Origin: Acholoe squamosa
Taxonomy: Eukaryota > Annelida > Polychaeta > Phyllodocida > Polynoidae
NCBI GenBank assembly: GCA_949317995.1
Contig: OX439038.1
Span: 68,090,659-68,154,658, forward strand
Reading direction: 5' to 3'
DNA length: 64,000 bases
Positions 1 to 11,023 of this stretch are shown in pieces. Each line of letters starts with the position of its first letter. The first letter of the stretch is position 1. The translations under genes were made by a program, and so were the position numbers. The notes beneath the pieces are model-generated. The model saw only the letters and a list, made by a program, of their open reading frames with translations, ran no database searches and had not been told where the DNA came from.

Positions 1-415
1 CAGCTACAGGCTGTATAACCGCCGACAAATAACTAGAGCAAAAACGGGTGGCGTCTAACCACCACGAGTCCGCTCTAGTTATGACCAGTATGACGTCAGA
101 CCTCTCGTCTCGCGAGATCCCGCCATGGCTATCCGGTGACCTAGTTCCGCGCTTTCCCGCCACACCAGCAGCGCCACCTAGGGAACTAGATCCGAACCAA
201 CATTCGACTCGACATGTGAGACGCGGCCTACTACCCGAGTGCTATCGTCTGGAGCTTGGCGGTGTATACAACGCTTCAAAGCGAATGTACCGGTTAATCC
301 GACCGCCACTCACGGGATACAGCCACCCGGGGAGGGCGCGTTCGACATCTCTGGCCGTGGAACGTATGTTGCCTGCCTATGGCGGACAACACGCAGCAGC
401 TCGTTGTGTACTGAG
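1..415 (-). other. Non-coding stretch downstream of element 1 pol
   Basis: Moderately GC- and CpG-rich DNA following the pol stop in element 1. No minus-strand reading frame of note is present. In element 2 the equivalent place is a 540-base spacer followed by ORF3, so this may be the same kind of spacer with an ORF3 outside the window. No LTR end (TGTAATGG in plus orientation) is visible here. Confidence 0.6.
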
Positions 416-3400
416 TTAGGTTACAGCAGACCTCAACCGGGGGCTGCGTCTAACGCCTTCGGTTAGCATTTTATTTTTCCCGGCTTTACGTACGGCCTTT
501 TCTGGATCTCGCTTAGTCAGAGCGGGACCCTTCCCATACGTAATGCCTTCACTCAGCGAGACTTTCTTCCATTTCTTACGATTAGGTCGTTTCCTGGCCT
601 TCGTCTTCTTTTTTACTATAACCTCGTCTCCCGGCGTCTTTCTCGGCCGGCCTCTAGGGCGCTTCCTCGGTACTACCACGCTCGGTCCGCTAGGGACAGA
701 TACAGGTGGTTTGTAGCCGAACTCCCTCTCCGCCTCTTCGCGCCCCTTCCAGGGCCGAAGTTTTCCGACATTTGTCTTCCATTTCCTACCCGTCAGGCAG
801 TCCTCTATCATCACCGTGGACTCGGAGATGACACGAACGATTTTAAATGGACCTTCCCAAGGCGTTACGAGCTTCAGCTTATCCAGCGGCTCGTAGTACC
901 TTAGTACTTTGTCCCCAACATTAAAACGAATTCGTTTAGCATTGGTGTCATAGCCCACCTTCTGCCACTTCGCACTCTTCAGCAGTTCTTTCCGAACGGC
1001 CTCGTATGCCTGTTTGAACCGGTCCCTTAATGACTCTACAAACAGCACCGTGCAGGGCGGCTCCGGGTCTATTCCAACCACTCCATACACTAAGTCGGCG
1101 GGCATTATGATGTCCTCGCCGAACACTAGCATGTTTGGGGTGCAGTTAGTTGATGAATGGACAGTGTTGTTGTAGGCATGTACTACAAACTCGCACTGTT
1201 CATCCCAGTCATCCTGGTGGGTATTAACCAGGGGCTTTAGTACTTGTATGAGGGTTCTATTGAAGCGCTCTACCTGCCCATCCGACTGTGGTCGGTACGG
1301 GTTTGTTCGGGTCTTACAAATGGCTAGGTAATGGCACATTTCCTGCCAAAGTTCTGACTCGAACTCCCTTCCCTGGTCACTGTGCATCATAAGGGGAACA
1401 CCCAAATGCAGCACCCAGCCTTTCACAAATGCCTCCGCGCATGTGGCGGCTTTGTGGTTGGGAAGGGGGAACACCCGAGTGTACTTAGTATAATAGTCGG
1501 TTACGACCATCATACAAGTATTGTCTCGCGGCGTCGTCTTAATCCCACTGATGATGTCTATCGCTACTCGAGCAAATCTGACACCAAACAATTCCTGTGA
1601 TAAGGGTTGCTTACCCAGGCCGGGTCCCGGTTTGTTTTTACAACAATCCGGGCAAGTGGCGATCCACCGGAGCAGGTCGCCTCTCATACCGGGCCAGTAG
1701 TAACGCCTTTGTAGACGCTCTATCGACCTTCTCTTACCGAAATGGCCACTCGTTTGGTGGCCATGGCAATAATACATGATATCCCTCCTCATCGGGGCGG
1801 GTATCACTATTTGCAACAGCCTACCGTTGGTGGGAGTTGTCTTCCACCTACATAGTATGCTGTCTCGGATCTCTAGCTCGGCCCATTGAGCCAGCAACCG
1901 CCTCGCTTCCCTATCCTCCAGGGAAACTAGAGGCCTTGCCGGTTTAATGCCTGACCGTAGGTATTCCATTATGCGCGCAGTGGTGGGGTCTGACTGTTGA
2001 AACTTCTTGATGGTCTCCGGGGACCAATCGAGATAGCTGCATACAGCCTCCTCCCAGGGGATACGGGGGGTGGTATAATTAAATACCAGCCCGGCTACCA
2101 CAGCATTGTGGGCCCCGCAGTCTTCACATGTGGCATTTTGGCACCTTCGGATAGGCCGTCTTGACAAGGCATCCGCATTGATGTGTTTAGCACCGGGTCG
2201 GTGCTCTATTTGTTTATGCTCTAATCCGAATTCGGATAGGTGAGCTAACCAACGTCCAATCATCCCCTCTGCGTCCTTAAAGTTAAGGAGCCACCTAAGA
2301 GACGAATGGTCTGTTCTTAAAGTAAAGTCACTTCCCCAAAGGAAATGCTTAAACTTCTTCGTATACACCACCACAGCGAGGAGTTCTCGCTTGGTGGTAC
2401 AATAATTTCGCTGTGTCTTGCTTAACGTGTTGCTAGCAAATGCTATTGGCACTTCGACTCCCTCTTGGACCTGAGAGAGAGCTGCCCCAATCGCATCATT
2501 GCTCGCATCGGTGTCTAAGATGAAATGTCCCTCGGGAGTGGGATATTTCAACACGGGTGTATTCCTAAATAAATCTTTTATTTTATTAAAAGACTCTTCT
2601 TGCTCGCTGGTCCATGGGAATGGGTCCCGTGCCCTACCCGGGGTCCAGTGAGCTAAGCACTGCATGGGGAAGCTGACACGAGAGTAATTCGGTATGAAAT
2701 CACGATAATAGGAACAAAATCCTAAAAATGATCTCACCTCCTTAGCACTCGTGGGTCTTTCCCAATTTTCTACAGCTTCTAATTTTTCCGGATCCGCACT
2801 TACCCCGTTAGGAGTAATGATCCTTCCCAAGTATGTAATGGTTTTCTTAAACAAATTACATTTCTTGGGTTTAAGTTTAAGACCGTTTGATAGTATCCGG
2901 TCGAGGACTAATTGCAGATTCGCCAGGCATTCCTTGAATGACTTGCCGAACACGACCACATCATCCAAGTAAACCAGGCATTTCTTCCACAAAAGGTCAC
3001 TCAGTAAGGATTCCATCATAGCCTCGAATGTAGCGGGGGCGTTACACAATCCGAAGGGTAGGACATTATACTCAAACAGCCCCATATGACTGGAGAACGC
3101 TGTCTTCTCCTTGTCTTTGGGGTGCATTGGTATTTGCCAATATCCGGACTGTAAATCCAAGGTACAGAACCATTGGTTTCCGCCCAAGCTATCTAAAGTC
3201 TCGTCTATCCTTGGTAAAGGATACGAGTTCTTCTTTGTTATACCGTTCAATTTCCGGTAGTCGACACAAAAGCGGATTGTACCGTCTTTCTTAGTAGTCA
3301 TACAAACAGGGCTGGACCAGGGACTTGAGCTAGGCACGATTACCCCTAGGTCCAACTGTTTTTGTATTTGCTCTTCACAGATTAACTTCTTCTTAAGGGG

Positions 3401-4651
3401 AAGTCTACGATACGGGATTTTAAAAGGTTTCTCGCTGCCCACATCTATGGTGTGCAACACCTTATCGGATCTACCCACCGGGCCTCCTTCCCTACCAAAA
3501 GCACCTTCGTACTTTTGTAGAAGTCTCGCTAGGCAATCCTTATCGTCCGTATTCTTTAAATCTGACTGATCAATCAGCTTTTGGAATTCTTCATCCATAG
3601 GATGCTGACTAACTGGGTTTAGTGGTTTGTTAAATTTAGCCTCGGCGACATGTTCTACCGAACTCATCCTTCCAACACCGTCGCCTCGCCTCAAATAAAC
3701 CACCGAACCACTTCGGTTAGTTATGGGTAATACAGACCAAGCTGCATTAGCCACTAATGTATCCACTGAGTCTAACCCGATGCTTGACAAATACACCGTG
3801 TCGGGTTCGTAGACTCCAGTTTCATTCCTCTGAGCCATGGATCCGCCACAAAGGACATCGCAAGTGGTACCCGGTGGGATCTTCACCGTATGTACCACTG
3901 CTGCGACCGAAGACACCTGTCTCAATACGCATTGGACATGCAAGCCATACGGGCTCCGTATACCCATCGTACCGTCCCTCGGGTCCAAGACGGCCCCGTA
4001 TAAGCTTGCAAAATCCAATCCGAGGATTCCGTCATCACTAACCTCTGCTATAGTTGGCGAAAGAACAAACTCTTTGCCTCCTATATGGATAGGCATAAAC
4101 GTCCTACCAAATGTACGCATACTGCTTCCGTCGGCCGTACAAGCATTTACCCCCGTTTTGAGGTTCTCATGGCTGCCGGCCACCGAATCGAAGAATCTTT
4201 TGGACACACATGAATGACTAGCTCCAGTATCCACCAAGAATTCCCCCACCCGGCCTTCCACAGATATGGGTACATACCACCGTCTCCCCCCTAAAGGCGA
4301 GGGGTTACTGGTAAACTGGTGAAAGTCTCCCGAATCACCAAGATTCAATCCGAGTCCTCTCAGGAATTCCAGACACGGATGACTTGGGGGAAGGCGTGTC
4401 CCACACACTCGAATCAACTCTTTGATCCATCCTTCCTCTCCCCTAGTGCGGCCACTCGCCTCCATATGATCGCTCCTGCACATATCAACACTAGGGTCCC
4501 TGGCCCCGGCCGAGGTGCAGGGGTGCGCACCCTCAGCCACCCGGCCTCCAGGTGTAATTGACTCGAAATCTTCCACCGGGATACCCCCGGTAGCATTTTG
4601 GCATTCGTTCCCACTCGGGGCCATGTCAGATGCCGTTGACACAACCCCCAC
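416..4651 (-). CDS. pol: Gypsy pol polyprotein (protease-RT-RNase H-integrase), element 1
   Basis: Polyprotein of about 1411 residues that copies element RNA into DNA and integrates it. An aspartic protease active site DTGAS is at residue 141; reverse transcriptase carries YLDD near 561-564; RNase H has the TDAS motif near 710 and ends with an HRPGAKHINADALSR block; integrase shows an HHCC zinc finger (HxxxTSGHFGK...CPDC, about 950-1000) and the D, D, E catalytic core (AIDIISG, HSDQGREFES, NPYRPQSDGQVERFN). A GPY/F-like module (WEGPFKIVRV) and a very basic tail rich in K, R and P follow. The frame starts at the gag stop and lies in a different frame from gag. It uses no ATG at its edge, which fits expression as a gag-pol read-through product, as is usual in the family. 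The frame is open throughout. Confident call. Confidence 0.95.
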   Translation of the reverse strand: MGVVSTASDMAPSGNECQNATGGIPVEDFESITPGGRVAEGAHPCTSAGARDPSVDMCRSDHMEASGRTRGEEGWIKELIRVCGTRLPPSHPCLEFLRGLGLNLGDSGDFHQFTSNPSPLGGRRWYVPISVEGRVGEFLVDTGASHSCVSKRFFDSVAGSHENLKTGVNACTADGSSMRTFGRTFMPIHIGGKEFVLSPTIAEVSDDGILGLDFASLYGAVLDPRDGTMGIRSPYGLHVQCVLRQVSSVAAVVHTVKIPPGTTCDVLCGGSMAQRNETGVYEPDTVYLSSIGLDSVDTLVANAAWSVLPITNRSGSVVYLRRGDGVGRMSSVEHVAEAKFNKPLNPVSQHPMDEEFQKLIDQSDLKNTDDKDCLARLLQKYEGAFGREGGPVGRSDKVLHTIDVGSEKPFKIPYRRLPLKKKLICEEQIQKQLDLGVIVPSSSPWSSPVCMTTKKDGTIRFCVDYRKLNGITKKNSYPLPRIDETLDSLGGNQWFCTLDLQSGYWQIPMHPKDKEKTAFSSHMGLFEYNVLPFGLCNAPATFEAMMESLLSDLLWKKCLVYLDDVVVFGKSFKECLANLQLVLDRILSNGLKLKPKKCNLFKKTITYLGRIITPNGVSADPEKLEAVENWERPTSAKEVRSFLGFCSYYRDFIPNYSRVSFPMQCLAHWTPGRARDPFPWTSEQEESFNKIKDLFRNTPVLKYPTPEGHFILDTDASNDAIGAALSQVQEGVEVPIAFASNTLSKTQRNYCTTKRELLAVVVYTKKFKHFLWGSDFTLRTDHSSLRWLLNFKDAEGMIGRWLAHLSEFGLEHKQIEHRPGAKHINADALSRRPIRRCQNATCEDCGAHNAVVAGLVFNYTTPRIPWEEAVCSYLDWSPETIKKFQQSDPTTARIMEYLRSGIKPARPLVSLEDREARRLLAQWAELEIRDSILCRWKTTPTNGRLLQIVIPAPMRRDIMYYCHGHQTSGHFGKRRSIERLQRRYYWPGMRGDLLRWIATCPDCCKNKPGPGLGKQPLSQELFGVRFARVAIDIISGIKTTPRDNTCMMVVTDYYTKYTRVFPLPNHKAATCAEAFVKGWVLHLGVPLMMHSDQGREFESELWQEMCHYLAICKTRTNPYRPQSDGQVERFNRTLIQVLKPLVNTHQDDWDEQCEFVVHAYNNTVHSSTNCTPNMLVFGEDIIMPADLVYGVVGIDPEPPCTVLFVESLRDRFKQAYEAVRKELLKSAKWQKVGYDTNAKRIRFNVGDKVLRYYEPLDKLKLVTPWEGPFKIVRVISESTVMIEDCLTGRKWKTNVGKLRPWKGREEAEREFGYKPPVSVPSGPSVVVPRKRPRGRPRKTPGDEVIVKKKTKARKRPNRKKWKKVSLSEGITYGKGPALTKRDPEKAVRKAGKNKMLTEGVRRSPRLRSAVT

Positions 4652-7600
4652 TAGTTTTCCACATCTGTGGAATCCGTAGCATTCTCCCTTTCTACGCCGT
4701 CGTCTTCGGCTTCATAGAAGGCAGCCATTACCGGCTTAGTAGCGGTACATTCAGATGAGTAGTGTCCCATGCGCTGGCACCTGAAACACTTAACCGTTCG
4801 GCGATCCACCCGGGGTCTTTGCCGATTGGCCTGGATGGCATCTGTAATTTTCTTACACATGTCTTCCAGAAGTTTGGTCATGTCCGGGGACTGAGTCTTC
4901 ACTTTGTCAGTGCTTACAGTGGACTTGACCGCCTTCTCGACAGCCTTCGGGTCACTCTTGACCTCGGATGAAGGTCTAGAGTCCCTTTGTTTATTGAAAG
5001 ATTTCCTGGGAATATACTTCCTACCTGAAGTATTCTTCCTTAATTGCATCGAACAGAAGGTGCCGTCTTCCTGTTCGATATCAATCAATTCGAAGTCGTC
5101 TGAGGGAGTATTGACCTCCGACTGCTGGGTCATCGATGCCAGGGGTACCAAGCCGCTGGCATTAGGTATGTCCCCAGCTAACATAGCTCGCTTCTTCACG
5201 GCCATATCTATACCATTAAATATGCCGTGTAGTGTTATGCCCTCCTTCCAGGCATCCCTCGCTGCTAATTGTTCATCTCGGTCTCTTAGACCCTTGACGA
5301 ATTGTGTGATCAAATCGTCCATATACCAGTCCTGGTTTTCAGTACCGGGTCTGGCCTTACTTAGCAGGGCATGGAGTTCCATACCGTATGCTCTGAAAGC
5401 TTCATTCGGCTTCTGTGTGCGTTTCTTAAAACGGACCATCGGGTCTTCCTTGACCATGTTGCATAACAGTCCACTAGCAGTTTCTACTAACTGCTCAAAA
5501 CTCCCAACGAGGCTGTACCAGGTTCGCCATTGCTCTACAGCCATGCGACCCGGCCCGCCTTTCAGACATCTCACCAGATGTGGCTTGGCCTCGTATGGGG
5601 TCCATCCATTACAATTCATCACATCGATGAAATCTTCAAACCACTCTTTCCATGGTCGAGTACCGTCATATTCTCTAGGAATAACGGCTACCCTTCGGGC
5701 AGAATTGTGAGCATACATCAATCTAGTGCATTGCTGTTTGCTCCATTCAATCGCCTTGGTTTCATTCAAGGTCCGATTGCCCCCTATACCACCGAAGCTC
5801 GAATTGCCCGGTGGAGGCGGTGGTGGAGGTTGTGTATACGTCCACTGTGTACCACTGTGGTTCGTATAGCTCGCACCACCCTGGTTGGGGCCGGTACCCG
5901 AGGTACCACTATAGCCTGTGGCACCCGAAGCACCGCCCCCCCCTTGCGCGCCTTGGTAACCGCCGTCGGATGGCTGGTTTCCCGTTGACTGGCCGCCATC
6001 GTTTGATGGATTCGGTTGGGTGTTGTCATTACCAGCACCCAGCCCCGGGTCGTTACTAGGATCCACATGAATGTGGAACCCACTGGTCTCCGCACTACTA
6101 TCGGAAGCCTCTCTAGGGGTATAGTCCGGGTCCAGGTTGTGGACTATGGGCACCTCACTTATCCGGACTCTACTAGTTCGGCCATGCTTATCCTGGGTTC
6201 TGATGTAAACGCCCCCTTGATCTACGTTCCGCGAAGCATTATCATTTACAAAAGGATTATACTGCGGATTCTTCGGTGTAGAACAGGAGACCGGGTCGCC
6301 CTGTTTCACGAACGTCGAGTTCGGGTTTGTATCCCTACTCGCCGGAGGGGCATGTGTTTGCTCTTGCTCCTGTAAATAACTCTCCATAGCGGACTTATTT
6401 ATTGTGAGGGTAGCTACGTCTGTAGTCAGGTTTCGCTGTTCCTCCCTAAGCTGTGCGTTTTCTGCCAAGATTTCGGATCGAATCTTTTCATTTTCAGCCA
6501 CAGCTCGGTTTCTTTCTTCTTGGGCGATAATTGCCTCTCGCTTAAAAGTATCCTTAAGTAGGCGGTACTTTTCACCCTTCTCTTTCTGAGACCTGTTATA
6601 TTCACTGGTCTCCTTCCTGATCTCGGCTTGTTCCGAGACCATCTTGGCTTCTGTCTCAGCCTTCCGGAGTTGAAGTTTTTTAAGCTTCTCCTCCATTGCG
6701 TGCAACTCAGTTTGTAATTTATTTACATCCCGAGCCTTAGCAACCTCCTCGGCCCTAGCCTTGTCGATTGCTCTAAGTTTATTGGCTTCCTCGATTTCCA
6801 ACTCAGCCAGCCTCTTTTCTTTTTCCTGTGCGTCTCTTTCCTTCCGCTCCAACCGATGGGATACGGAGGATAGACGATATTTGAGGTCGGATTCTTTTAG
6901 GATCGCCTCCTGCTCAACGGATCGTAATTTTCCGATCCGAGACTTAGCTTCCTCCTCTATTTTGGATTGGGCTAACATGAATTGTTCATGTTGCCTCTTT
7001 GCCTGTAACTCTACCTGTTCCTTGGCTTTCAAATAGGCCTGAGTATTTTTATACCCGGGACCCATCCGACGTCCGTAGATAGACTTGCGACTGCCTCCAG
7101 GGTAAAACATGGAGTCAGACAAGCCTTCGTCTAGAGATCGGCCTAGGTGATGCCTTTCCGAGCTTTTCGGTCCGGTACCACTAGGCTTATCTTTTGATTT
7201 CGCGTCTGGGACTATTGCGTCCCTTTTGGTTTTACCATCGTCGCTGTCATGATCCGACAATGTCATTAGTGGGGCTACTTCGGTTCCACCACCTGGTGCT
7301 GAACCCTGGGGGGTTGCAGTACGCTGCATAGGGCTTTGTGCAATTGGTGTACCCAAGCCGCTAGCCGAGCCTGTTGGTACCATAGGACCTAGCTGGCGTC
7401 TGCTAGTTATAACTTGGGACCAATCGCTCAAGTCTAAAGTTGGGGGTCTTAGCACACCCCTAAACAATCCGGTATCCGGTACTCCTGTCTGGGGTGTAGC
7501 CGGATACAATTTTACGATGCCATCTCTGGTGGCATTGTCCCTAAGGTCGTGTGTAGAAAAAATATTTCGTACACCCTCCTGATTAAACATTTGTTGTTGA

Positions 7601-7737
7601 CCGGGTTTCCAGTCTAACAACAGATGCTGGGATGTGTAATCATCCTCTTCGAATCCCTCTAGCCCAGGGCTGGGGGGATCCGCTTCGGGTTTCCCGAGGC
7701 TTTCGGCCAATGTGGCCGCGCACCACCCCCGAACCAA
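4651..7737 (-). CDS. gag: Gypsy gag, unusually large with long coiled coil, element 1
   Basis: Structural protein of about 1028 residues. The N-terminal quarter is low-complexity (P, S, T, G). Residues about 235-455 are very rich in E, K, A, R and Q with heptad-like runs, a long predicted coiled coil. A P/G/Q-rich hinge follows, then a capsid-like domain (about 680-850, with a PREYDGTRPWKEWFEDF block typical of retrotransposon gag), and a CX2CX4HX4C zinc knuckle (CFRCQRMGHYSSEC) near residue 981. Most gypsy gag proteins are about 300-500 residues and lack such a coil. The open frame begins next to the primer-binding site without an ATG; the first in-frame ATG is near residue 50 (about 7590), so the true start is unsure. 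Element 2 gag has the same architecture. Confidence 0.92.
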   Translation of the reverse strand: MVRGWCAATLAESLGKPEADPPSPGLEGFEEDDYTSQHLLLDWKPGQQQMFNQEGVRNIFSTHDLRDNATRDGIVKLYPATPQTGVPDTGLFRGVLRPPTLDLSDWSQVITSRRQLGPMVPTGSASGLGTPIAQSPMQRTATPQGSAPGGGTEVAPLMTLSDHDSDDGKTKRDAIVPDAKSKDKPSGTGPKSSERHHLGRSLDEGLSDSMFYPGGSRKSIYGRRMGPGYKNTQAYLKAKEQVELQAKRQHEQFMLAQSKIEEEAKSRIGKLRSVEQEAILKESDLKYRLSSVSHRLERKERDAQEKEKRLAELEIEEANKLRAIDKARAEEVAKARDVNKLQTELHAMEEKLKKLQLRKAETEAKMVSEQAEIRKETSEYNRSQKEKGEKYRLLKDTFKREAIIAQEERNRAVAENEKIRSEILAENAQLREEQRNLTTDVATLTINKSAMESYLQEQEQTHAPPASRDTNPNSTFVKQGDPVSCSTPKNPQYNPFVNDNASRNVDQGGVYIRTQDKHGRTSRVRISEVPIVHNLDPDYTPREASDSSAETSGFHIHVDPSNDPGLGAGNDNTQPNPSNDGGQSTGNQPSDGGYQGAQGGGGASGATGYSGTSGTGPNQGGASYTNHSGTQWTYTQPPPPPPPGNSSFGGIGGNRTLNETKAIEWSKQQCTRLMYAHNSARRVAVIPREYDGTRPWKEWFEDFIDVMNCNGWTPYEAKPHLVRCLKGGPGRMAVEQWRTWYSLVGSFEQLVETASGLLCNMVKEDPMVRFKKRTQKPNEAFRAYGMELHALLSKARPGTENQDWYMDDLITQFVKGLRDRDEQLAARDAWKEGITLHGIFNGIDMAVKKRAMLAGDIPNASGLVPLASMTQQSEVNTPSDDFELIDIEQEDGTFCSMQLRKNTSGRKYIPRKSFNKQRDSRPSSEVKSDPKAVEKAVKSTVSTDKVKTQSPDMTKLLEDMCKKITDAIQANRQRPRVDRRTVKCFRCQRMGHYSSECTATKPVMAAFYEAEDDGVERENATDSTDVEN

Positions 7738-7740
7738 CTG

Positions 7741-7752
7741 GTCACGGCACCA
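7741..7752 (-). other. Primer-binding site, tRNA-His-like, element 1
   Basis: TGGTGCCGTGAC on the minus strand, one base inside the LTR edge. It is complementary to the last 12 bases of metazoan tRNA-His (ending TCACGGCA plus CCA). The match stops after 12 bases. Element 2 has the identical site. Confidence 0.75.
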
Positions 7753-7753
7753 G

Positions 7754-8117
7754 TGTAATGGTTCGTATTGACTTATATGTTGGGTGGCTCTTTGGCTCGC
7801 TTACCACTAGATGTACCAACACAACACGAGTAGTTCGGGTTGGGCAAAGCCCCAGAAACCCCTACCTCTCGGGTAGGACTTTATTTAATCTCTCTGATGA
7901 CAAAGTATTAGCGTCTGGACTGGACCATGTCCAGTCCCCTTCTGCCGCTCGTCCGGCTCCTTAGTAGGAGCTGGACGCGAGGCATGGTGCTGCCCCCTCT
8001 TGTACCAACGAGGTATCGCAAAGCGACACCTAGCTAGCATAGAAGGAACAAGCACCACACGAACACGTCTCTCGGATGAACGGCACTAATATATATACAA
8101 TGATGCCGGCCCCTACA
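7754..8117 (-). repeat. 5' LTR of element 1
   Basis: 364 bp with TG...CA ends (TGTAGGGG at 8117, CCATTACA at 7754, minus strand). The inner edge is fixed by the adjacent primer site, the outer edge by likeness to the element 2 LTR, which ends in the same GCCCCTACA (plus strand). A TATATATA run (about 8088-8099) and an AATAAA signal (7880-7885, minus) lie in the order expected of U3-R. The partner LTR is not in the window. Confidence 0.8.
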
Positions 8118-11020
8118 GAAGTAAACAATAAAGCATAAGCCTTCAGGTAAGATTTTAGCCCTATTCTCCCTAAACCACAAGACCATAATATTTTCTTTAT
8201 TAATGTTAACATTGTATCTTTAATGAACCCTGATCAGAGAAGAGGCGGATAGTTGCTTGATAAATCACTCCCTCGGTGAACACTATCTTGGTGTCTCAAA
8301 GAATTTGGACTTTGCTTAAAGAGATGACTGGGCATGAGAAGCATCAATTTGTTATGCGATCCCTTGTCTGGCTAGCTGCATTCCTGTTTAGCTGATATAA
8401 AAAAAAAAACATTGTTCTGGGTCCTTTGTCCAATACAAGACTTCCTAAGGTAATCCTATGACTTCACATGAAGCTGGGCATGATTGTGAAACTATATATA
8501 TGTGTAACATCTAGGAACAACAATATTCAGTTCTTTTTTCTTTTCTTTTCTACCGGACATCTACTTTCTAAACAAAGATTCATATACTACTCATTGGAGA
8601 TGATATTATTGATGGTTGCTATAGGTGGGTCTAGTGAGAGACTGATCTGTTCAGGTTTCTTTTTCAACTACAGGATGATTCTTTTTTTAAAAGGAAAGTT
8701 GTTAAATAGCTTTGATGTCCAGAAGACACATGCAGTGCCTGGGTTCTTTGAACAGGTGACCCAGGACTACACAGAGTGGTTAATGTGACTAAGTCTATAG
8801 GTACCCAGGGGGTTATTTCAATATTGCTGAGAACAACCTTCAAATTGTCATGAAATCCACCCAGACTCTTACATACGAGCCTACATTACTGCCCAGACTG
8901 CTACAACTCTGCTATCAAATCTTACCTGCATGATAAGGTTACATATAGACCAATCTAAGGGATGAAATGCTGATGACAAAATGCCTCTTCAAGCAGTAAG
9001 ATAGGCAAATCGTTGGGGAATTTTCAAATTGCCATCTATATTGAAATAAGCTCCAGCACAGGAAAAGTTAATACTCTGCTACAATCTTCTACCCACCTAA
9101 TGTAGATGAAAGGGGGCATGACTAGAATCCTCTTATACATGAATTCATAGCTGTGGGTCAGTGAACTTTGCAACCTAAGATGATGGCATAATATTTTCTT
9201 GGAGTTTCTCTGAGATTTGAAAGCTGCTGGTCTTATATCAACAGGGTCAAGGTATATCAGTTATGATAAGATGATCAGTAGGAATTTCAAGCTTTTGTTG
9301 TTGATTTTACCCCTTTCATCTGTCTACCCTCCTTTTTGTTACTCCTGAGTAAAAGGGAAGGTGTAACTCTTTTGGAGAAGAGTAGGCCTATATCTCTTTA
9401 ATTAAAGATGTCCATGCTGCAAGGGGGGCATCACTAATGTTGTCATGCAGCAAGGGGTCCATGCCTCCTATGCATTTCTATAGTAAAAGCATAAAAAATC
9501 GGAGGGGGGGTTCAGAAAATGATCAAAAAGGACATGGCAAGATTTATGGACAGTCCCTAGGTTGTTGCCCGGTGCTATATTCCTGCATCATGGGGACAAA
9601 TGGACAGAAAGCTGGAAGTCAATCAAGCTAAATGATAGACAGCACATGAATGGATTTCTAAGGCTGCTTGCTATGGAGCATATGTACTGTATATTACTTT
9701 AATGTGGTACAGCACGGCAAGGTATAGTGGAAGTCAAATGGCAGCATACTTATTCAGATTGCATTGAATAGGTAATTGGCATTAGTTGCCTAAAAGAGGT
9801 GCAGGAACTACTGTAGTGGATGATGAATTGGGGTCTGTATACGAGACGTGCAGGAAATTTTCTCTAAAGTTCTAAGTAACATTAGCATTACACTCTTGCA
9901 AATCTCGCACATCCAATTCAGAATTTTACCCCAGACAATTTGATCAACCAATACCTAACATTTTTTTCTGGGTAAAATAACTAGCTGCCCTCCCAGGTAG
10001 CAAAGGTTGTGTGGCCCTACTGTGGCCCACACTTTATTTGGTGTGGCTTCAGATGTGGGCCGCAATGGGCTAACCGATGGGCTGCTGACAGTTTCTGTCC
10101 TTAGTGAGGTGTGTGGGCCACCTGGGCTAACCAATATGGGCACAGACCAGTCTCAGAGTGGGTTTGGGTTCAATATGGGTTTTTGATGTGGCTGAAAGTG
10201 GGCTGTTTTTAGCAAAAAAGCCTGCACTACTATAGATTAAAGAGGGGCACGAAAATTTTGACTGCTGTCAAGGGGGCACTGTAAAAAGTTTTCACGTGTC
10301 TGGGAGAAAACCCACCACCCCCCTGTTGATAAATAATGACCACTCCCTAATGGTATCCAAGATGCATCCTCAGTTGATTATTTCCTTTTCACAATCAGGT
10401 CCATAGGGTCTAGCATTAGGACTCTTGGTTGAATCATTCTAAAGTTCACTATGATATTGTAACAGATTATACAGTCATTACCTGTGACAATAACACTGAC
10501 AGTTCGATACATCACAAAAGATTGCTGTTGATAATCGGTTGTTAAATTTGATGAAATAGCCTCTGCTAAATACAACAAAAGTACAGTTGAAATTGTACTC
10601 ATTTGAGTGCAATATTATTCTCTGTTCTACCTAAATTGACCACACACAAAGACCAAAGGAAAAAATGTGACTGTAAGAAATAACCCCTTTAAAGAAGCTT
10701 ATTGTGTTGTTTGCGAGACCTCATTCAGATTATCTTGATTAGTCATAATTCCTTTAATCAGCAATTCTTAATGATTTCAAATTAAGCACCTCATTTAAGG
10801 AGCCTTTGTGAATTCTTTTAGTGTCAACATGCTAGCTTTGGTACAATTTGTTGTTGAGAAAGGTTCAGTTTGAACATAATATTTTATATAACCATTATGA
10901 ACTGAATTGGTTCTTCTTCCATTATTTTTAGACGTTACTTGTTGTATCACTGACATTTACTAGTTGGATGGTAAACAGTATTCATCATGCTAGTGTAGGG
11001 TTCGGTGAAAAGGGTCTAGT
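8118..11020. other. Gene-free AT-rich stretch
   Basis: No convincing coding region, RNA gene or family I recognise. Short open frames have no recognisable motif and no repeat of codon structure. A cluster of GTGGGCC/GTGGGCT words at about 10010-10200 looks like a decayed minisatellite. A G-rich patch at about 9425-9560 resembles the one at 13430-13510. Confidence 0.5.
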
Positions 11021-11023
11021 CTT

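Larger units (their letters stand above)
1..8117 (-). mobile_element. Ty3/gypsy LTR retrotransposon, element 1 (3' end outside window)
   Basis: Gypsy-type (Metaviridae) element read on the minus strand. Order in its own direction: 5' LTR (8117 to 7754), primer-binding site (7752 to 7741), gag (7737 to 4651), pol with protease, reverse transcriptase, RNase H and integrase (4651 to 416), then at least 415 bases of non-coding DNA. RT before integrase places it in Ty3/gypsy rather than Ty1/copia. Both large frames are open from end to end, so the visible part looks whole. The 3' LTR must lie left of the window, so LTR divergence and age cannot be judged. It is a close relative of element 2 (20550-37012): the pol products share long stretches and both LTRs share their ends. 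Confidence 0.95.

Noticed and set aside
4904-5710. 268-codon plus-strand open frame opposite gag
   Set aside because: Shadow of the gag frame of element 1, with no motif of its own. The same holds for the other frames opposite gag, pol and ORF3.
8468-8788. 106-codon open frame
   Set aside because: AT-rich, with no motif, no repeat of codon structure and no neighbouring exons. Expected by chance in this composition.
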